Shown piece after piece: positions 37,705-48,060 of a stretch of 64,000 bases of DNA; the stretch's first letter is position 1, and every line of letters starts with the position of its first letter. Location of the stretch: contig JAMXFF010000012.1 in NCBI GenBank assembly GCA_025370845.1, forward strand, positions 90,195 to 154,194, given 5' to 3'. A model generated the notes under the pieces. That model was given only the letters and a program-made list of their open reading frames with translations, did not search any database and was not told the DNA's origin. Source of the stretch: Laspinema palackyanum D2a. GTDB taxonomy: Bacteria > Cyanobacteriota > Cyanobacteriia > Cyanobacteriales > Laspinemataceae. The translations under genes and the position numbers were made by a program.

Positions 37705-38247
37705 ATGGCAACAAGCGAAAGAAGAATATCCCCTTATCCAAATATTCCCCCGGTGATTGAAACCAAAGATGAAGAGTATTTGGATTCCGGTGTGACCAGC
37801 AAATTATCCATTGCCGGTCATCCGATCCACCCCGTCATTGTCACCATGCCGATCGGGTTACTGATTTCTGCTTTAATTAGTGATGTGGTGTATTGGGGAA
37901 CAACGGATTTATTTTGGGCCCGAGCGTCATTTTGGCTGATTGTCGGAGGAATCATCAGTGGATTCGCTGCGGGTCTCACAGGAATGTTTGACTTCGTAAA
38001 AGTCAAACGAGTCCGAGCTCGCAGCGCCGGATGGATTCACATGATTGGCAATATCGGCGTGTTGCTGCTGAGTATCATCAATATGTGGACGCGACTAGGA
38101 GACCCTGCCGCACCGATTGTACCTTGGGGATTGGTTCTTTCACTGATTATTGCCAGCTTATTGGGAGTAACCGGCTGGTTTGGAGGAGAACTCACATTCC
38201 GTCACAAAATAGGGGTAATTGGGGCAGGTCCAGAGAACTTACCCTAA
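37705..38247 (+). CDS. DUF2231 membrane protein
   Basis: In this 180-residue protein, about 40 hydrophilic residues are followed by four membrane segments. It has the DUF2231 hallmark HPIHPVIVTMPIGLL and the later GMFDFVKVKRVRARSAGWIHM, with HxIHP as a possible metal or haem ligand set. The function is unknown. It lies next to the old (trailer) end of the CRISPR array without evident functional connection. Confidence 0.8.
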   Translation: MATSERRISPYPNIPPVIETKDEEYLDSGVTSKLSIAGHPIHPVIVTMPIGLLISALISDVVYWGTTDLFWARASFWLIVGGIISGFAAGLTGMFDFVKVKRVRARSAGWIHMIGNIGVLLLSIINMWTRLGDPAAPIVPWGLVLSLIIASLLGVTGWFGGELTFRHKIGVIGAGPENLP

Positions 38248-38351
38248 TTTAGGGAAAAGTGAGAATGAGCACCGGGGCGATCGCAGTCTGAGAAGAGGGA
38301 TTTGGAGGGATTTGGAGGCGATCGGTCCGGTGTTTTCATGTCATCACCGAT

Positions 38352-41300
38352 GTTTCAATCCCTGAAAGGGATTAGGGGTCATTGGGACGGGGAATTTCTC
38401 CCACAGAGAATGGGTGATTTGCGTTTCAATCCCTGAAAGGGATTAGAGGTCATTGGGACCATTCACGGAGCTGGATTCCCGCATTTCCAACGTGGAATCT
38501 GTTTCAATCCCTGAAAGGGATTAGAGGTCATTGGGACAGAAACGGCGCGTGGGAGAAGAAACCCAATGAAGGTTTCAATCCCTGAAAGGGATTAGAGGTC
38601 ATTGGGACAAGGATGCGAGATGTCTCTGGATCCTCCTGTTGCTTGGTTTCAATCCCTGAAAGGGATTAGAGGTCATTGGGACGGGCTGTTGCCTACCCAA
38701 TCGGCGATCGTCGGCGTTTCAATCCCTGAAAGGGATTAGAGGTCATTGGGACCTTGGTCAAAATTTTCCTGCACCAAACCAGCCTTTTGTTTCAATCCCT
38801 GAAAGGGATTAGAGGTCATTGGGACCTTCTGCTTCTTCCTGCTATGTTTATGCTGCCTCATTTCAGTTTCAATCCCTGAAAGGGATTAGAGGTCATTGGG
38901 ACTTGGGCAAAGTGCCGCTAACCAGGTTGGTAAAGTTTCAATCCCTGAAAGGGATTAGAGGTCATTGGGACAGCCCACGAATATTATAGGGTTGCCTTGG
39001 AAAATGTTTCAATCCCTGAAAGGGATTAGAGGTCATTGGGACTTTTTCCTCTGCGGGCCTAAACATATTTTCAGAGGTTTCAATCCCTGAAAGGGATTAG
39101 AGGTCATTGGGACCAGGGTTGGATATTAGGCATTTATCCTATAAGGGGTTTCAATCCCTGAAAGGGATTAGAGGTCATTGGGACCAGCTATATTGGACTC
39201 TATCAGTTCTGGATACTCCTCGTTTCAATCCCTGAAAGGGATTAGAGGTCATTGGGACACTGGCTGAATCCAGGGGAGTTGACAGGAAAGAAATTGTTTC
39301 AATCCCTGAAAGGGATTAGAGGTCATTGGGACGTTTTGATGTGGTCGGGTAAAATCTCGGGATTTTCCGTTTCAATCCCTGAAAGGGATTAGAGGTCATT
39401 GGGACCTCATGATTGCATTCTCCTGATTGTGGTATAGGGCAGATGTTTCAATCCCTGAAAGGGATTAGAGGTCATTGGGACTTAAAAGCGAGAAGAAACG
39501 GCGCGTGGGAAACGAGTTTCAATCCCTGAAAGGGATTAGAGGTCATTGGGACTGTAGCAACACAGACCCCTAAGCATCCATAAAAAAGTTTCAATCCCTG
39601 AAAGGGATTAGAGGTCATTGGGACCAGGGTTTGGCGATCGCATCTTGGGAGGAAAAGTCGGTTTCAATCCCTGAAAGGGATTAGAGGTCATTGGGACGCT
39701 CAGTTCGAGGCACTGGTCTCGGAGAGAGGTGTTTCAATCCCTGAAAGGGATTAGAGGTCATTGGGACAGTACCCGCCGACCTCTTGACCGCACCACCCGC
39801 ACGTTTCAATCCCTGAAAGGGATTAGAGGTCATTGGGACATGGGGGCCGCGCTCTTTCTGAAATTCTAGGCTACTGCGAGGTTTCAATCCCTGAAAGGGA
39901 TTAGAGGTCATTGGGACGGAGTATCAATTTATATTCCTGTCCAAAAGTCCAGTTTCAATCCCTGAAAGGGATTAGAGGTCATTGGGACCCTTTTCCTCTT
40001 GGGTTAGGCGTGAGTCTCCGAGGTTTCAATCCCTGAAAGGGATTAGAGGTCATTGGGACCCAATGGGAGTAGCCCGATCGCCAGTCAATCCCCGTTTCAA
40101 TCCCTGAAAGGGATTAGAGGTCATTGGGACTCGTCTCGAAAAATATTGGGAGATACTTCTTTTCTCGTTTCAATCCCTGAAAGGGATTAGAGGTCATTGG
40201 GACTTAAAAGCGCCAGCAGGCGGACGCCTTAGACTCTCAAGAGTTTCAATCCCTGAAAGGGATTAGAGGTCATTGGGACAAGAAGAGATTACGGACCAGT
40301 TAATTCTCATCAAGTCCGTTTCAATCCCTGAAAGGGATTAGAGGTCATTGGGACAAGGAGGCCGGTAAAGCCCCTTACCAACTTTTTCTCTTGTTTCAAT
40401 CCCTGAAAGGGATTAGAGGTCATTGGGACATCAGGCGATCGCAAGAGTTTTCTACTCTGATTGGGTTTCAATCCCTGAAAGGGATTAGAGGTCATTGGGA
40501 CCGATCGCACTCTGTGATCGTATGATCACGCTCCGTGTTTCAATCCCTGAAAGGGATTAGAGGTCATTGGGACTCCCCAGGACTCCTGACAGTTTGAAAA
40601 TAGGAAATTTGCTGTTTCAATCCCTGAAAGGGATTAGAGGTCATTGGGACAAAGCCGGTTGAGTAGCAACCAAAAGAAATACAAAAGTTTCAATCCCTGA
40701 AAGGGATTAGAGGTCATTGGGACTAGAAACAGGAAGAGAGGAAAGGCGAGAGCGGAGTTTCAATCCCTGAAAGGGATTAGAGGTCATTGGGACGTTGGGC
40801 CGCCAATTGCTCCTTATCCTCCTGACTTGTTTCAATCCCTGAAAGGGATTAGAGGTCATTGGGACATCACCCCAACCTAGGATGCGAGCTAGAGTATTTC
40901 GCGTTTCAATCCCTGAAAGGGATTAGAGGTCATTGGGACGAGGACACGGGAGGGAGGCTGTGCCGCACAACCGGGTTTCAATCCCTGAAAGGGATTAGAG
41001 GTCATTGGGACCAATCCGGTAGGTCTGTTCAGGGAGGAAGGAAAGTGTCCGTTTCAATCCCTGAAAGGGATTAGAGGTCATTGGGACCTATTCCCACCTA
41101 GACAACCTAGGGGAAGAGGATGTTTCAATCCCTGAAAGGGATTAGAGGTCATTGGGACAAGCGTGCTGGCATTAACCGGGATGATGCCAAAAAATTGTTT
41201 CAATCCCTGAAAGGGATTAGAGGTCATTGGGACTAGGCCCTGCCACTGTTATGGTTGAGGGATTTTTATGTTTCAATCCCTGAAAGGGATTAGAGGTCAT

Positions 41301-41886
41301 TGGGACCGCCGCCAAATATTGAAATTCCGCAGCCTGATTTGTTTCAATCCCTGAAAGGGATTAGAGGTCATTGGGACTTGCCTAGTCTCACTCTCAGTCC
41401 ATAAAGAATGTGTTTCAATCCCTGAAAGGGATTAGAGGTCATTGGGACGGGGAAGAACAACCACCGAAAAAGAGAAGATTTCAGTTTCAATCCCTGAAAG
41501 GGATTAGAGGTCATTGGGACGCAATAGTTTGGATTGTTAGAGTTTTTTTAGGATTTGTTTCAATCCCTGAAAGGGATTAGAGGTCATTGGGACTTCTGGG
41601 AGATGCTTTAGTTGTTGTCGGTACAATGTTTCAATCCCTGAAAGGGATTAGAGGTCATTGGGACCGTAGCCATTGGTTTGTTTTTTGGTAGTGTATTGGG
41701 TTTCAATCCCTGAAAGGGATTAGAGGTCATTGGGACAACTCGAAGGTTTGTCTCCCAATCAATATCTATTTTGTTTCAATCCCTGAAAGGGATTAGAGGT
41801 CATTGGGACCTGGGATAAGCGCTTGCAATTCGGCAAGGTCCGGTCCAGCGTTTCAATCCCTGAAAGGGATTAGAGGTCATTGGGAC
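38352..41886 (-). CRISPR. CRISPR array, 49 repeats and 48 spacers
   Basis: I located 49 copies of a 37-base repeat that begins GTTTCAATCCCTGAAAGGGA and ends GGTCATTGGGAC on the plus strand. The first starts at 38352 and the last at 41850, with spacers of about 32-40 bases. Read on the minus strand the repeat ends in ATTGAAAC, the usual 8-base 5' handle of crRNAs. The copy at 38352-38388 differs by one base (GGGG for GAGG), which marks it as the trailer end. The leader is therefore on the right, beside cas2. Confidence 0.98.
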
Positions 41887-42140
41887 CGCCCGTGGTTGAA
41901 ACCCTTGGTATATAAAGTTTTCAAGGTGCATTTGCGCGAACCTAGATTAAAGATACCATTACAACCGCCAACTTGTAAATAGGTCAAATTCATTTTCCTC
42001 TCAAATCATTGCTCCATATAGCTTTCAGCGTTTGCGCGAACCGGATTAAAGGGGGAAAAGCATTCAACGCCTTATCCCGTCAGGATTTCAGCCCCTAATT
42101 TTGCCCCCTTCTTTTGTACAGATTGGGGTTCGCGCTAAAT
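41887..42140 (-). promoter_or_regulatory. CRISPR leader
   Basis: This AT-rich DNA lies between the last repeat and the cas2 stop, read on the minus strand. A pattern TTTGCGCGAACC followed by GATTAAAG occurs at 41929-41955 and again at 42029-42053, 100 bases apart. A third, inverted GGTTCGCGC lies at about 42127. These may be binding or anchoring motifs for adaptation proteins or a regulator. A promoter is implied but not resolved. Confidence 0.65.
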
Positions 42141-42416
42141 CTAGGCGAAAAAGATGGTCGAGTCCCTCGGTTCTACTCCCCCGATGCGTTCTATTTTACC
42201 TTGGCAGCAGGCGCAGAGGAAGAAAAATCGAATATTGTCCTCATCGGGTTTGATCTGTTTACTCAGGCGCATCCGCAGTCTCTGGTACTGAGTCTGGTTC
42301 AAATCACACTCAAACATCGAAAATTGCACCCACTGTCCATAGGACTTGAGAATATTGTGAATTTTCGTGCGTCGTTTGTCCTCGGAAATATCGTAAGCAA
42401 TCACAACATACATCAT
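42141..42416 (-). CDS. cas2: Cas2 (adaptation endoribonuclease fold)
   Basis: This 91-residue protein begins MMYVVIAYDISEDKRRTKI with the catalytic-type Asp in YDIS. It ends IGGVEPRDSTIFFA. It is a ferredoxin-like dimer that forms the Cas1-Cas2 integrase core. A GGAGAAGG ribosome-binding site precedes the ATG pair. It is the last cas gene before the leader. Confidence 0.95.
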   Translation of the reverse strand: MMYVVIAYDISEDKRRTKIHNILKSYGQWVQFSMFECDLNQTQYQRLRMRLSKQIKPDEDNIRFFFLCACCQGKIERIGGVEPRDSTIFFA

Positions 42417-42493
42417 CCTTCTCCTAGCTGTTCTGCGAATTCACCCCTATCCCCCCTCAGCGGCAGTTGCGCCAATTTCTCGGGAGGGGACAA

Positions 42494-43498
42494 CTATTTC
42501 AACACCAAGGGCGGATATTGGTCGATTTCTTCCATCAAATACTTCGCCATCAGTCGTCCTTGAATTTCAAAGGATTCCTGATAGGTACATTTTTTTCCCA
42601 TCACCGGATGGGTGAAATCGGACTGTTTTTTTTGTTCATAGAGTCGCAGAAAGGTTCGCAAGGCTTCTGGAGTCAAGGAGACTGCATTACTAATCGGTTC
42701 CGTGGTGAAATCTGCTGGCGTAATGATGCGATTATTAATTGCATTCAACACCATCGCATCGACTACAATCGGGCGAAATTCTTCCATCAAATCCAGGGCT
42801 AAAGATGGGCGTCCATAGCGTTCAACGTGCAGGTATCCGAGATAGGGGTCAAATCCTACAATATTCACCGCACTCTGGATATCATGGCTGAGTAAGGAAT
42901 AGCCTAAACTGAGCATGGCATTCACCGGGTCCGTGGGAGGACGACGGCGACGAGCTTCAAAACTGAACCCTTCACTCCGAATTAAGGCATTAAAACATTG
43001 AAAGTAGGCAGCACTTCCAGCCCCTTCTAATCCGCGCAAGGAATCAATCGTGGCGGTTGATGTCAGGGAGGAGAGGATTTGTTTGAGGCGTTCCGTTGCA
43101 GTTTGAAAGTTCCCATCGGTTCGTTCTCGCTGTTTGCGTAACAAAGCATTCCGATAGTTCTTGAGTTTTCCCCGAATAAAACCGCGCACCAAATGCAGGG
43201 ATTTCTCCGTTTCTCCCGCTGCTTGCCATTGGGCTTTGCGAACAAAAATATTCTTGGTCAGTTCGGGTTCTAATCGGCCTAAATATCGTCCTGTCGTGGT
43301 TAAAAAACTCAAAGGAATATGGCGGTTTAGCAGTTCTGTCACCACTGCGGGGGAAACGGTAGCCCGTCCCATAATCACCACCCCTTCGATATTGATTAAC
43401 GGCACATCCAGCAATTTTTGCTTATTGGCCCGAATATTTAATCGTTCATCGGTTTTGCCAATAAAACAGTCATCTTGAGTGATATAAACAGTTCCCAC
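42494..43498 (-). CDS. cas1: Cas1 integrase (type I-D)
   Basis: The 334-residue protein starts with GTG at 43498 (MGTVYITQDDCFIGK) with GGAGAG upstream. The catalytic triad is visible: E158 in GLEGAGSAAYF, H224 in GYLHVERYGRPSLALDL and E239 in LMEEFRP. It inserts new spacers together with Cas2 and Cas4. It lies 77 bases upstream of cas2. The gap to cas4 (43499-43687) holds a copy of the CTCCCCTTGGCAAGGGGAG repeat. Confidence 0.95.
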   Translation of the reverse strand: MGTVYITQDDCFIGKTDERLNIRANKQKLLDVPLINIEGVVIMGRATVSPAVVTELLNRHIPLSFLTTTGRYLGRLEPELTKNIFVRKAQWQAAGETEKSLHLVRGFIRGKLKNYRNALLRKQRERTDGNFQTATERLKQILSSLTSTATIDSLRGLEGAGSAAYFQCFNALIRSEGFSFEARRRRPPTDPVNAMLSLGYSLLSHDIQSAVNIVGFDPYLGYLHVERYGRPSLALDLMEEFRPIVVDAMVLNAINNRIITPADFTTEPISNAVSLTPEALRTFLRLYEQKKQSDFTHPVMGKKCTYQESFEIQGRLMAKYLMEEIDQYPPLVLK

Positions 43499-43687
43499 AA
43501 TGCTCTCCTAATTGTAATCTAAGAACTTGAACCCACACCCTAAAAGGTGGGGCTACACGGACGAAATCGGGCCTTTATCACGAGGATTCTCTCTAATCCA
43601 CCTCCGGTCCCCTCCCCTTGGCAAGGGGAGGGTTAGGGTGGGGTCCTCCGGCTCAAAAAAACAAAAAAAGGCTCAAATATTCCCCAA

Positions 43688-44281
43688 TTAACTCGCTTCT
43701 TGATAGCGTTTAACTTTGTCCGCAGCTTGAGGTAAACATTGATGAAAGAGGCTACAACCGCGACAACGTTTAGTATAGATAGGGGGTGGCATGGTTCCGG
43801 TTTTGAGGAGGTTAGAGATGGCTTCTAAAGTGGCGATCGCCTCCTGTCGCAACTCCTCCGTAATCTCCACCGCTTGCCGTCGCCGAGTTTGGGCATAATA
43901 CACATACCCGCGCTCAATAGTTTTCCCCATCATTTCCTCTAAACATAAGGCTTGAGCGCAAACTTGTAACTCATCATTATCCCATTCGCCTTTCTTACCC
44001 CGCTTATATTCAATCGGATAAACTTCCTCCTCAACGGATTCAATTAAATCCGCTTTGCCAATCAGTTGATACCGTTCCGACTTCAACCAAATCGCCCGAA
44101 CTTGCCACACTTCCTCCCGATTTCCCTCTCCCAGGGTATGCACCCGTTCATGTAAATCGGTTCCTTCCAAAGTGTAGTGATTGTCCCGAAACTCCCCCGC
44201 ACAAAACATCCGCCAACAGCGATGGGGACAATAAGAATATTGATTGAGTGCAGCAATGGTAATGTAATCAGAATTGTTCAT
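43688..44281 (-). CDS. cas4: Cas4 nuclease
   Basis: This 197-residue RecB-like Fe-S exonuclease has an N-terminal cysteine region (QYSYCPHRCWRMF) and C-terminal CRGCSLFHQC, which supply the cluster ligands. LIGKADLIES and YPIEYKRGKKG are the RecB motifs II and III. It trims and orients prespacers for Cas1-Cas2. A 250-base gap holding repeat D separates it from cas6. Confidence 0.95.
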   Translation of the reverse strand: MNNSDYITIAALNQYSYCPHRCWRMFCAGEFRDNHYTLEGTDLHERVHTLGEGNREEVWQVRAIWLKSERYQLIGKADLIESVEEEVYPIEYKRGKKGEWDNDELQVCAQALCLEEMMGKTIERGYVYYAQTRRRQAVEITEELRQEAIATLEAISNLLKTGTMPPPIYTKRCRGCSLFHQCLPQAADKVKRYQEAS

Positions 44282-44307
44282 GAGTTTTAATTTGTGGGTA
44301 GCAATAC

Positions 44308-44509
44308 CCGGCGTGGGTTAAAACCCCCGCCTAACATCTCAAGTCGGTTGAAACCGACTGAAAGTCTTAGAGAGTAATGTTTTGAGTCAGTTAAAACCTG
44401 AATTTATTTATGAGGCTGATTTTCTCCTACTTAATTAAAAATAACCATAGGTTTTAGTCGGTTTTCAACCGACTTTAGCTATGAGACGGGGGTTTGAACC
44501 CCCGTCGGT
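44308..44509. repeat. Dispersed inverted repeat, copy D, inside the cas gene series
   Basis: The left end is CCGGCGTGGG...CTAACATCTCAAGTCGG and the right end GACTTTAGCTATGAGACGGG...CCCCGTCGG. It belongs to the same family as A (17931), B (21016) and C (35672). It lies between cas6 and cas4 and may split the transcript. Confidence 0.75.
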
Positions 44510-44531
44510 GGTTGCTTGCGATCGCCTCCTA

Positions 44532-45359
44532 TCAAGCCCCATTCAATCGCCGAATCATCCCCATTCCCATCGGCGTTTTCCGTCCTGCACCACTGTAAAG
44601 GGCAAAATCAGCTAAAACATTAATATCTTTGATAATTTGCAGCGAAGCCTCCCCTAAAATGGAATATCCCATTTCCCCTACACAGCCAATAAACTTACTG
44701 CGTTTATCGCTAATAATCTCGGAATGAACATTCACATAAGTGGGAAAAACGTACTCAGTCAGAGACTCAGCCAGGGGAATCTGACTATATTTATTCCAAC
44801 GGTGCAGCAAACTATTAAACAAACACTCTCGGGTTGGCAAACAGGAATCATATTGACCCTGGCGAAAAGCTGTCGGCGTACAGAAAACAATCTCAATTTT
44901 CCGTTGACTATCCGATGCTTTTTCATATAACTCCTCATAACTGCAAAAATTCGCCCAAGGCTGAGTCACCTGTGGTGTCCCCAAAATCCGAGTAATCTGC
45001 AAATTTGCCGCTCCTAAATGCCAAGGTTGTTCTGGATTCAGATTTAACCAAAGCTGCATCAAGTTGTTAAATAAGCCATCATCTAAGAGAGAAACCCGCC
45101 ACCAACAATCCATCCCCTTGGGAATGGGTTTATTGTGCTGCCATTGCAACAAATGACCAGCATTTTGTGAGGAATGGCTGATTTGCAGGGGACTGAGAGT
45201 AAAGGCTTTTTCACTCTTCTGTTCATGTAAATAAGTCGCCAATTCTGGGTTAACCGAATTGATAAGGGTTAAAAACAGAGCATGGAGATGTCTACCCGTG
45301 AGGAATTGCGGGTAAATTGGGGAGGTGGGAACTAGGTTGATGATGAGACTATGGGGCAT
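44532..45359 (-). CDS. cas6: Cas6 crRNA-processing endonuclease
   Basis: This 275-residue RAMP protein has a C-terminal glycine-rich loop, YSGAGRKTPMGMGMIRRL, typical of Cas6, and an N-terminal ferredoxin-like fold (HSLIINLVPTSPIYPQF). It cuts the precursor at the base of the repeat hairpin, leaving ATTGAAAC at the crRNA 5' end. An ATG at 45359 fits; cas3 ends only 22 bases upstream. Confidence 0.9.
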   Translation of the reverse strand: MPHSLIINLVPTSPIYPQFLTGRHLHALFLTLINSVNPELATYLHEQKSEKAFTLSPLQISHSSQNAGHLLQWQHNKPIPKGMDCWWRVSLLDDGLFNNLMQLWLNLNPEQPWHLGAANLQITRILGTPQVTQPWANFCSYEELYEKASDSQRKIEIVFCTPTAFRQGQYDSCLPTRECLFNSLLHRWNKYSQIPLAESLTEYVFPTYVNVHSEIISDKRSKFIGCVGEMGYSILGEASLQIIKDINVLADFALYSGAGRKTPMGMGMIRRLNGA

Positions 45360-45381
45360 GATTTAAAGATAAAGTGTGGTT

Positions 45382-48060
45382 TTACAAAGGGAGATCGGCT
45401 TCATCCAGAGATTTGGGATAGATGAGGATTGCCTTACTTTTGCCATTGTCATACAAAAGTTTAACATCTGGAGTTTTGCTAATTTTCAATTTGATAAAAA
45501 TCTTGGGGAGTTCCACGAATCCTAATTCAGGATTGTAGGGATATTGGGGTAAAGATTCCTCAGTCACTACGCCTTCTGGTTCGGGAGTAATTTTGACGGA
45601 GATTGTCTTACTATAAGCTGGACCAGAGGTCAGAGGGTGTTCGGTATTCCAGCATGAATTTTCCTGGTCATACTTGGTTTCGTAGACTTGAATATTGGGA
45701 TATATTTCACCGATGCACAGGCGATCGATGGGAACGGAGATGCTATGAATTCCATCAGGTTGGTGCGATTCTAAAGTAACGGAAGGGGTCCAACTGCGGG
45801 TGGGAATTAAACCGCGTTCGTGGAGAGGCTGACAGGTTAGATCGGCTTCATAGACATATTCATGAAGCATGGAGAAGAGTTCGACGACTCGATAATCATC
45901 GATATGTTGCGATCGCGAGATGCAGGCTTGAATTTTATCGGTTTGGAATTCTGATAACGTTTTCAGGGTTTTTTGATAGGATTTCCAGGCTTCTGGAGTG
46001 AGGGTATTGGCAAAATCAGGAATGCGATCGCCCACTAAAATGACTTTGGCATCGGGTACATTTCCTTTGCGGTTACAGCGTCCCACTCGTTGAATTAAGT
46101 TCTCGGGAGGACAGATTTGGGAAACCAAAACTTCACTGTTTAAATCGCATCCGACCTCAATCGCACGGGTAGTAATCAGCAGATAAGGTAAATTTTCTTC
46201 ATCCCGATGTTGAATTTTTTGATAGACATTGGGCCTCAACTGTTCTGCAATTCGACCATGATAGAGAAACAAAAATTCGTCTGGTTTCTGGATATTGACT
46301 TCGAGTTTATCTTTCAAGATTTGATAAATTGCCGCAACATCTTTAACCGTCTCAACCACCGCAATCAGGCGGCAGTCGGTTTTGGACTCCCACTCCTGCA
46401 ACAGAATTTCTGCAAAACTGGCTTGAAAATTTTCGGGATTTTGGCTGTCTCGCTGAATCTCTGAATACCAGTGAAAACTTCTGCGATCGCGATAAGGTTG
46501 TTTGAGGGTCTCTTGTTGAAACTGGCGAAGTGCTTCTGAGTTTTTGACATCATCGATGAAATTGATTTCCTCTAAATACTGGAACCGCTGGATATGTTCC
46601 GGTGGTAGAGTAGCCGTCATTACAACGAGCGATCGGCCTGCTTCATAGAGAGACTGCACTAACCCACTAAAGTTAGTAAAGGAAATTTTATCGTAGCTAT
46701 GGCACTCATCAAAGCAAATCAAGGTTTTTTCCCCATGAATCCGCAAGGGAAATACAAAAGATTTTTGTTTATCCCCATAGGCAAAGTAGCGGTAGATAAA
46801 CTTATCCAGGGTGGTTAAAATCACATTTCCTTTATAAAGGTGACGCCGGGAGTTGATATTCAGTTCTTTTTCTTCCCCATTTTGATAAACCCACCGATGC
46901 ATTTGGGACCCGGTATCAACTACTAGAGAAACCTCTCGGTCCGGTTGCAATTTAGACAACTGTTTCAGATATTTTTCCACCCGCTGTTTTTGGTCTTCGA
47001 GCAAACTTCGTGCAGGTAATGGCAAAAATAACCGATAATTTTGGGCTAAGGCTGCAAATAAAACTGCCTCTAGTTTCCCTGACCCGGTGGAAGATTTGAG
47101 CAGAATAGCCGGGTTGGGGTTCTGTGCGATCGCCTCCAACATTTTTTCTTGCATCGGATTCGGCTCAAATCCAGCTAAATCCTGATAAATGGATGGATAG
47201 TTGGGTTTAGTCAAATCCGCCTTAAATAAAGGTTGAATCCTCACGGTTTTATCCGGTTTGACCGTGGGAGGATGAGGCGGCTGTTCCTTCCACCAGTCTT
47301 TAACAATTTTATCCAGCAGGGTCTTGACAGGTTGATTCGATTTTGCTTCAAGTTGTTTGAGTAATTTGGGGTCAGTGATACTTTTTTCTAATTGGACTTT
47401 CTCCTCCGGCGTGGGTCGCATCGACCAATATTTGAACGTTAATTGGACTTCTTCCGGTTGAAACGGCCAAGGATCTATAAAATAGATATCTTCCTGTTGC
47501 TGATGTTTAGAAATCGTGTAATCCATAAAGGTTCGGGATTCGGCTTGTTGTTCATCTCCCAGAATTCGACAAGCTAATTCGGCTTCGAGTTGGTCACACA
47601 TTTCCAGGATGTAGAGTTCCCGCGCATAAGTTAACGGGTCTTTGACAAGAATATCAGCATATTGTTGGTGTTTTTTCAACTGATAGGCATCCCGCGCAAT
47701 CTCTTTTATGGAAAAATCATGATGGCCGATCGCCAGGGTTTTGGCCCATAAATCTTTGCTTTGAGCTAAAAACCGATGTCCTTTAAACGAGTAGATATAC
47801 TGTTTGAACTGGCCTTGAGCATCAAATTTGGCTTTAATTTCAAACCGTTCGGGTTTGCCACTATCATGAATTTTGGCCGCTTCTATGATGCGATCGCGCG
47901 CAGAACCGTCCAATCCTTTCCACAACTTCACCAATTCCACAACGTTACCGACATGATTCCCCAGGGGTTGAAACCGAACTTCGGGGGGAACTGGGGTAGA
48001 GAGACCGGGAAAAAAGACGCGACCAAAACTATAAGGACGCTTACGTTTTTGCTCAGGCAT
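45382..48060 (-). CDS. cas3: Cas3 helicase with fused N-terminal HD nuclease
   Basis: This 892-residue protein has an HD domain at about 30-180 with all metal ligands in place: H36, the HD pair H65-D66 (KIHDSGK), H95, H113-H114 (GHHDFS) and D156. An SF2 helicase follows, with Walker A SSTGSGK (about 323-329), the DECH box at 451-454 (CFDECHSYD), MTATLPP, and motif VI QRVGRCNRKG. It unwinds and cuts target DNA. In most I-D systems the HD lies on Cas10d instead. Its start overlaps the csc1 stop by 8 bases. Confidence 0.92.
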   Translation of the reverse strand: MPEQKRKRPYSFGRVFFPGLSTPVPPEVRFQPLGNHVGNVVELVKLWKGLDGSARDRIIEAAKIHDSGKPERFEIKAKFDAQGQFKQYIYSFKGHRFLAQSKDLWAKTLAIGHHDFSIKEIARDAYQLKKHQQYADILVKDPLTYARELYILEMCDQLEAELACRILGDEQQAESRTFMDYTISKHQQQEDIYFIDPWPFQPEEVQLTFKYWSMRPTPEEKVQLEKSITDPKLLKQLEAKSNQPVKTLLDKIVKDWWKEQPPHPPTVKPDKTVRIQPLFKADLTKPNYPSIYQDLAGFEPNPMQEKMLEAIAQNPNPAILLKSSTGSGKLEAVLFAALAQNYRLFLPLPARSLLEDQKQRVEKYLKQLSKLQPDREVSLVVDTGSQMHRWVYQNGEEKELNINSRRHLYKGNVILTTLDKFIYRYFAYGDKQKSFVFPLRIHGEKTLICFDECHSYDKISFTNFSGLVQSLYEAGRSLVVMTATLPPEHIQRFQYLEEINFIDDVKNSEALRQFQQETLKQPYRDRRSFHWYSEIQRDSQNPENFQASFAEILLQEWESKTDCRLIAVVETVKDVAAIYQILKDKLEVNIQKPDEFLFLYHGRIAEQLRPNVYQKIQHRDEENLPYLLITTRAIEVGCDLNSEVLVSQICPPENLIQRVGRCNRKGNVPDAKVILVGDRIPDFANTLTPEAWKSYQKTLKTLSEFQTDKIQACISRSQHIDDYRVVELFSMLHEYVYEADLTCQPLHERGLIPTRSWTPSVTLESHQPDGIHSISVPIDRLCIGEIYPNIQVYETKYDQENSCWNTEHPLTSGPAYSKTISVKITPEPEGVVTEESLPQYPYNPELGFVELPKIFIKLKISKTPDVKLLYDNGKSKAILIYPKSLDEADLPL

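Noticed and set aside
39681..39911. Open frame with repeated SNPFQGLK units
   Set aside because: It is the translation of CRISPR repeats and spacers, not a protein gene.
40859..41074. Open frame with FQSLKGIRGHWD units
   Set aside because: It lies wholly inside the CRISPR array.
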